Below are positions 6,121 through 6,742 of a stretch of DNA of 6,742 nt, one piece after another; positions within the stretch are counted from its first letter, which is position 1; each line of letters opens with the position of its first letter. Origin of the DNA: Natronomonas sp. (GTDB lineage: Archaea; Halobacteriota; Halobacteria; Halobacteriales; Haloarculaceae); assembly GCA_007135435.1 (NCBI GenBank), contig SLIW01000563.1:1-6742 (forward strand), read 5' to 3'. The notes beneath the pieces were generated by a model. The model made no database searches and had not been told where the DNA came from. It saw nothing but the letters and a program-made list of their open reading frames with translations. Position numbers and translations under genes: made by a program.

Positions 6121-6198
6121 TCGACTACGATGCGAATTCACGTCCGTCGACTACGATGCGAACTCACGTCCGTCGACTACGACGTGTACTCGAACTCG
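6121..6198. repeat. 26-bp tandem repeat overlapping the regulator's 3' end
   Basis: Two units, 6121-6146 and 6147-6172, differ at one base (GAATTCACG against GAACTCACG). A third, diverged unit begins at 6173 with TCGACTACGA and is the coding end of the regulator, including its TAG. The array therefore looks like a duplicated 3' end of that gene. There are no spacers, so it is not CRISPR. Because 26 is not a multiple of three, the three TAG triplets (6177, 6151, 6125) fall in all three minus-strand frames. Confidence 0.85.
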
Positions 6199-6742
6199 TC
6201 GACCGTGACGGGCGTGGCGTCCTCCCAGTAGTCCTCGAAGGTGGCCTCCGCCCACGTCCGAACCGCCTCGTCGTCTGACTGGATCAACGCGGTTGGCGAG
6301 CCGTCGTCGTCGGCCAGCCGCAGGTTGACCGACTCCTCGGAGAGGAGGACGATGTAGGGGATGTCCTCGTCGGAGCGGCGGTACTCGACCCGGCCCGTCT
6401 CCAGCATCTCCGCCGAGTGGCTCGCCAGCCGCGGATCGCCTCTAAGGACGTCCAGCACCTCCGGGGTGAAGACCCACTCGAAGGTGATGGTCCCGTCCGT
6501 GACGTGCTGGTGGCACGACTCCAGGAAGAGCCGGGTGATCGCGAACGAGAACGACCGGTACCGACCGCCGTCGTCGAACAGCCGGACGTGCCGTGACAGC
6601 GGCGCCGAGGCGTCGGCCCGACTGACCACCGTGATGTCGGCGTCGGCGAGGCGACCGATGTGGAAGCCGTAGTCCGCCTCGGGGAACCACCGGACCACCT
6701 CCCGGAGCCGCCGTTCTGCGTCCATCAGCTCGCTGAACGCCA
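6177..6742 (-). CDS. FilR1-middle domain transcriptional regulator (5' end outside window)
   Basis: The frame is open to the window edge, where it reads AFSELMDAERRLREVVRWFP. The ATG at 6723-6725 is therefore probably internal and the winged-helix N-terminus lies off the window. The visible part matches the sensor domain common in haloarchaeal HTH-FilR1 proteins (PF08350): YGFHIGRLADADITVVSRAD, then ITFEWVFTPEVLDVLRGDPR, then VEYRRSDEDIPYIVLLSEES, ending SDDEAVRTWAEATFEDYWED. The last helix carries the W-A-E-x-x-F-E-x-Y pattern, also found in the decayed regulator at 520-1076. In methanogens FilR1 controls cell form and methanogenesis; haloarchaeal members have unknown ligands. It lies upstream of the DUF4242-flavin oxidase operon on the same strand, so it may control that operon. 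It ends in TAG inside the tandem repeats. Confidence 0.85.
   Translation of the reverse strand, partial: AFSELMDAERRLREVVRWFPEADYGFHIGRLADADITVVSRADASAPLSRHVRLFDDGGRYRSFSFAITRLFLESCHQHVTDGTITFEWVFTPEVLDVLRGDPRLASHSAEMLETGRVEYRRSDEDIPYIVLLSEESVNLRLADDDGSPTALIQSDDEAVRTWAEATFEDYWEDATPVTVDEFEYTS

Noticed and set aside
6121..6198. CRISPR-like repeats
   Set aside because: Units are directly adjacent with no spacers, only two are near-identical, and no cas genes are seen.

Overview
This window looks like haloarchaeal chromosome. The genes are GC-rich and the proteins acidic. One gene has a GGTGATC Shine-Dalgarno sequence and another has a TATA-like box placed for a leaderless transcript. Two loci carry the FilR1-middle regulator domain that is common in Halobacteria. 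The species cannot be told from the sequence. I see no tRNA, rRNA, CRISPR array, insertion sequence or origin.

Layout. Bases 2-523 (+) are the C-terminal part of an alpha/beta hydrolase. It overlaps, by ATGA, a decayed FilR1-type regulator (520-1076, +) with three in-frame TAG codons, one frameshift and probably a lost DNA-binding domain. Facing it on the minus strand are a carboxymuconolactone-decarboxylase (CMD) family protein (1136-1537), an unrecognised lower-GC ORF (1542-2015) and a GYD-domain protein (2054-2347). From the divergent region 2348-2455 an enoyl-CoA hydratase/isomerase-fold protein reads rightward (2456-3271). It converges on an isoprenylcysteine methyltransferase-like membrane protein (3397-3855, -). 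Bases 3924-4355 hold no intact gene. They contain a possible decayed ORF, a 16-bp perfect palindrome and a 72-bp array of a 9-bp repeat. A minus-strand pair with a 4-base overlap follows: a DUF4242 protein (5747-6019) and a berberine-bridge-type flavin oxidase (4356-5750). Upstream of it, past 26-bp tandem repeats, lies a second FilR1-type regulator (6177-6742, running off the window).

The genes look like small-molecule or oxidative accessory metabolism rather than one known pathway. The clearest unit is the DUF4242-flavin oxidase operon downstream of a FilR1 regulator. A second theme is that three enzyme-fold genes near the left end lack the usual catalytic residues of their families: hydrolase His to Asp, CMD first Cys and His, and both enoyl-CoA hydratase glutamates. 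Either they are non-canonical subfamilies or the locus is losing function, as the broken regulator and the low-GC stretch around 1620-1980 suggest. No wholly new multi-gene system can be shown from this sequence alone.
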